Positions 5,315 to 6,211 of a DNA stretch of 6,211 bases are shown here, one piece after another. Within the stretch, counting starts at the first letter, position 1; every line of letters starts with the position of its first letter. Both the position numbers and the translations under genes were made by a program. The notes beneath the pieces were generated by a model. That model saw only the letters and a program-made list of their open reading frames with translations, did no database searches and was not told the DNA's origin. Source of the DNA: Anaerolineae bacterium (GTDB lineage: Bacteria > Chloroflexota > Anaerolineae > UBA1429); contig JAFGLK010000494.1 of NCBI GenBank assembly GCA_016928125.1, positions 1 through 6,211 on the forward strand. Reading direction: 5' to 3'.

Positions 5315-5887
5315 CTAGGGGATGCGCGGCTTGGCCAGGATCTCGCGGATCTCCAGATCCAGGAATGTGCGCGGATAGGCCGGTTTGCACACGATGGCCG
5401 TGTCGGCGCCCTCGCTGGTTCCTGCGATCGAGATGATTTCGCCTTCCATGTCGAGCAAGCCCGCATCGGCTGCCATGAGCAGGCCCTCGACGGCGACCTT
5501 CATCCCTTGCGAGAAGCGATAGAGCGTATCGCGCACGATCTCCGCCGACGTGCGACCGCCGTATTTGTCGCTGAATGCCGAGTTCACGTCGTCGCCCAGG
5601 GCATGAATGCCTGTCACGATCTGCATCCCCTGCGCCCTCAGCTCCGCCTTGGTATCCTCAGCCATGCACCAGCCCCGGCTCTCAAAGCTGTGACACAAGG
5701 TCACGGCGATGACCTGCATCCCAGCCGGCCCAAAAAGCGCCTGCGCCTGACGTGCCGTAGCGCCGTGGGATGAGGCCACCACCACCTGGCGTATGCCAAG
5801 GGCCTGGGCCCGCTCGAAAGCGACCTGCAGGGTGGCCTCGGTGTTATGAGGTCCGGCTTTGTCGAAATAGTGCGTCGTGACTTGCAT
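5315..5887 (-). CDS. COG1751 family protein (pyruvate kinase C-terminal domain-like)
   Basis: The 190-residue product matches the uncharacterised COG1751 family, a stand-alone alpha/beta domain resembling the C-terminal domain of pyruvate kinase and lacking the catalytic barrel. Landmarks are QVVVASSHGATA (34-45), IVTGIHALG (90-98), YGGRTSAEIVRDTL (109-122), GQ-like QGMKVAVEG (127-135), AGTSEGADTAIV (155-166) and EILAKPR (182-188). The length is normal for the family. The GTSEGADTA loop lies where phosphate or nucleotide-like ligands might bind, but the biochemical role of the family is not established. The ATG is preceded by AGGAGG (5897-5892) with a short four-base spacer. The gene follows the propeller gene after 27 bp on the same strand, so the two are probably co-transcribed. 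It converges on the methyltransferase gene. Confidence 0.92.
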   Translation of the reverse strand: MQVTTHYFDKAGPHNTEATLQVAFERAQALGIRQVVVASSHGATARQAQALFGPAGMQVIAVTLCHSFESRGWCMAEDTKAELRAQGMQIVTGIHALGDDVNSAFSDKYGGRTSAEIVRDTLYRFSQGMKVAVEGLLMAADAGLLDMEGEIISIAGTSEGADTAIVCKPAYPRTFLDLEIREILAKPRIP

Positions 5888-5914
5888 GGCGCCTCCTCTC
5901 AGTAAATGGCGTGC

Positions 5915-6211
5915 TCAGCCTGGAACGCAGGAGAGCATTTGTGGCGGCTCGGGTGCGCGCCAGAAAAGGCTCCAGGTCAGGCCGCGATCACTGCTCGCGA
6001 ACAGCGAGCGGTCCACGATGCCCCAGGCTGTGCCCTCGGCGGAGTACGTCACATGAAACGTATCGATGTTAGCCTGGGTGCTCTCGGGCCACTCGCCGCG
6101 GGCTGGGGTCCAATGCTGGCCTGCATCCACCGTATGGTACAACTGGCCATGTACGTTGCGGCCGTGCGGCCCATCGCTGACGGTGGCCAGGGCGCAATCA
6201 GGGTCCTGAGG
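5915..6211 (-). CDS. BNR/sialidase-like beta-propeller protein, C-terminal end (5' truncated)
   Basis: The frame is open to the right edge, giving the last 98 residues; the TTG at 6142 is internal because the upstream residues (CALATVSDGPHGRNVHG) read on smoothly. Two Asp-box/BNR repeats are visible: YHTVDAGQHW (25-34) and FASSDRGLTW (71-80 of the visible part), each in the S/T-x-D-x-G-x-x-W form that caps a propeller blade. Such repeats occur in sialidases, in YCF48-like assembly proteins and in many exported Chloroflexota proteins of unknown function. No catalytic residues can be judged from this part, and a signal peptide, if any, is outside. It ends with a single cysteine four residues before the stop (LSCVPG). 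It is the upstream partner of the COG1751 gene. Confidence 0.82.
   Translation of the reverse strand, partial: PQDPDCALATVSDGPHGRNVHGQLYHTVDAGQHWTPARGEWPESTQANIDTFHVTYSAEGTAWGIVDRSLFASSDRGLTWSLFWRAPEPPQMLSCVPG

Noticed and set aside
5106..5466. Minus-strand frames crossing the end of the methyltransferase and COG1751 genes
   Set aside because: They are Arg/Pro-rich shadows in other registers of two well-supported genes.

Overview
The window looks like a piece of a GC-rich bacterial chromosome, most likely from the phylum Chloroflexota (Anaerolineae or a neighbouring class). This assignment is an inference. It rests on a secreted protein ending in an FLPLVIK segment (the 'LPLV-hydrophobic-K/R' motif is common in exported Chloroflexota proteins), on a two-gene sigma/membrane-protein unit of a kind frequent in that phylum, and on the mix of an MtaA-type methyltransferase, a YgeY-like M20 hydrolase and a COG1751 protein. 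No rRNA, tRNA, insertion sequence, CRISPR array or phage gene is visible.

Layout. 1-213 (+) is the C-terminal tail of an oligopeptide/dipeptide ABC-transporter ATPase. 239-282 holds an intrinsic terminator that serves the minus strand. 295-1205 (-) is an operon of an ECF-like sigma-70 factor followed, with an ATGA overlap, by a small single-pass membrane protein that is a candidate anti-sigma factor. 1206-1464 is a 259-bp divergent control region: it carries a near-consensus sigma-70 promoter for the rightward gene, a good candidate promoter for the sigma operon, and three short complementary elements in the sigma leader that could fold in alternative ways. 1465-2133 (+) is a calcineurin-like metallophosphoesterase with altered active-site motifs. 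2245-3444 (+) is an M20 metallopeptidase/deacylase. 3445-3680 has no confident gene but is open on both strands and may hold a gene relic. 3681-4247 (+) is a short exported proline-rich protein, and 4244-5251 (+), overlapping it by ATGA, is an MtaA/CmuA-type (UroD-fold) methyltransferase. 5315-5887 (-) is a COG1751 pyruvate-kinase C-terminal-like protein, preceded 27 bp upstream by the 3' end of a BNR/sialidase-like beta-propeller gene that runs off the right edge (5915-6211, -).

How they may work together. The transporter tail and the M20 hydrolase would suit peptide or acyl-amino-acid uptake and breakdown, but they are separated by the oppositely oriented sigma operon, so this link is weak. 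The sigma factor and its membrane partner form a self-contained regulatory module whose targets cannot be read from the window. The methyltransferase has a complete zinc site (HxC...C), but no corrinoid protein or substrate-specific methyltransferase is in view, so its methyl donor is unknown. The rest is mostly ordinary metabolism. The parts most worth a second look are the sigma leader, the sensor-less membrane partner, the coupling of an exported protein to a cytosolic methyltransferase, and the 3445-3680 gap.
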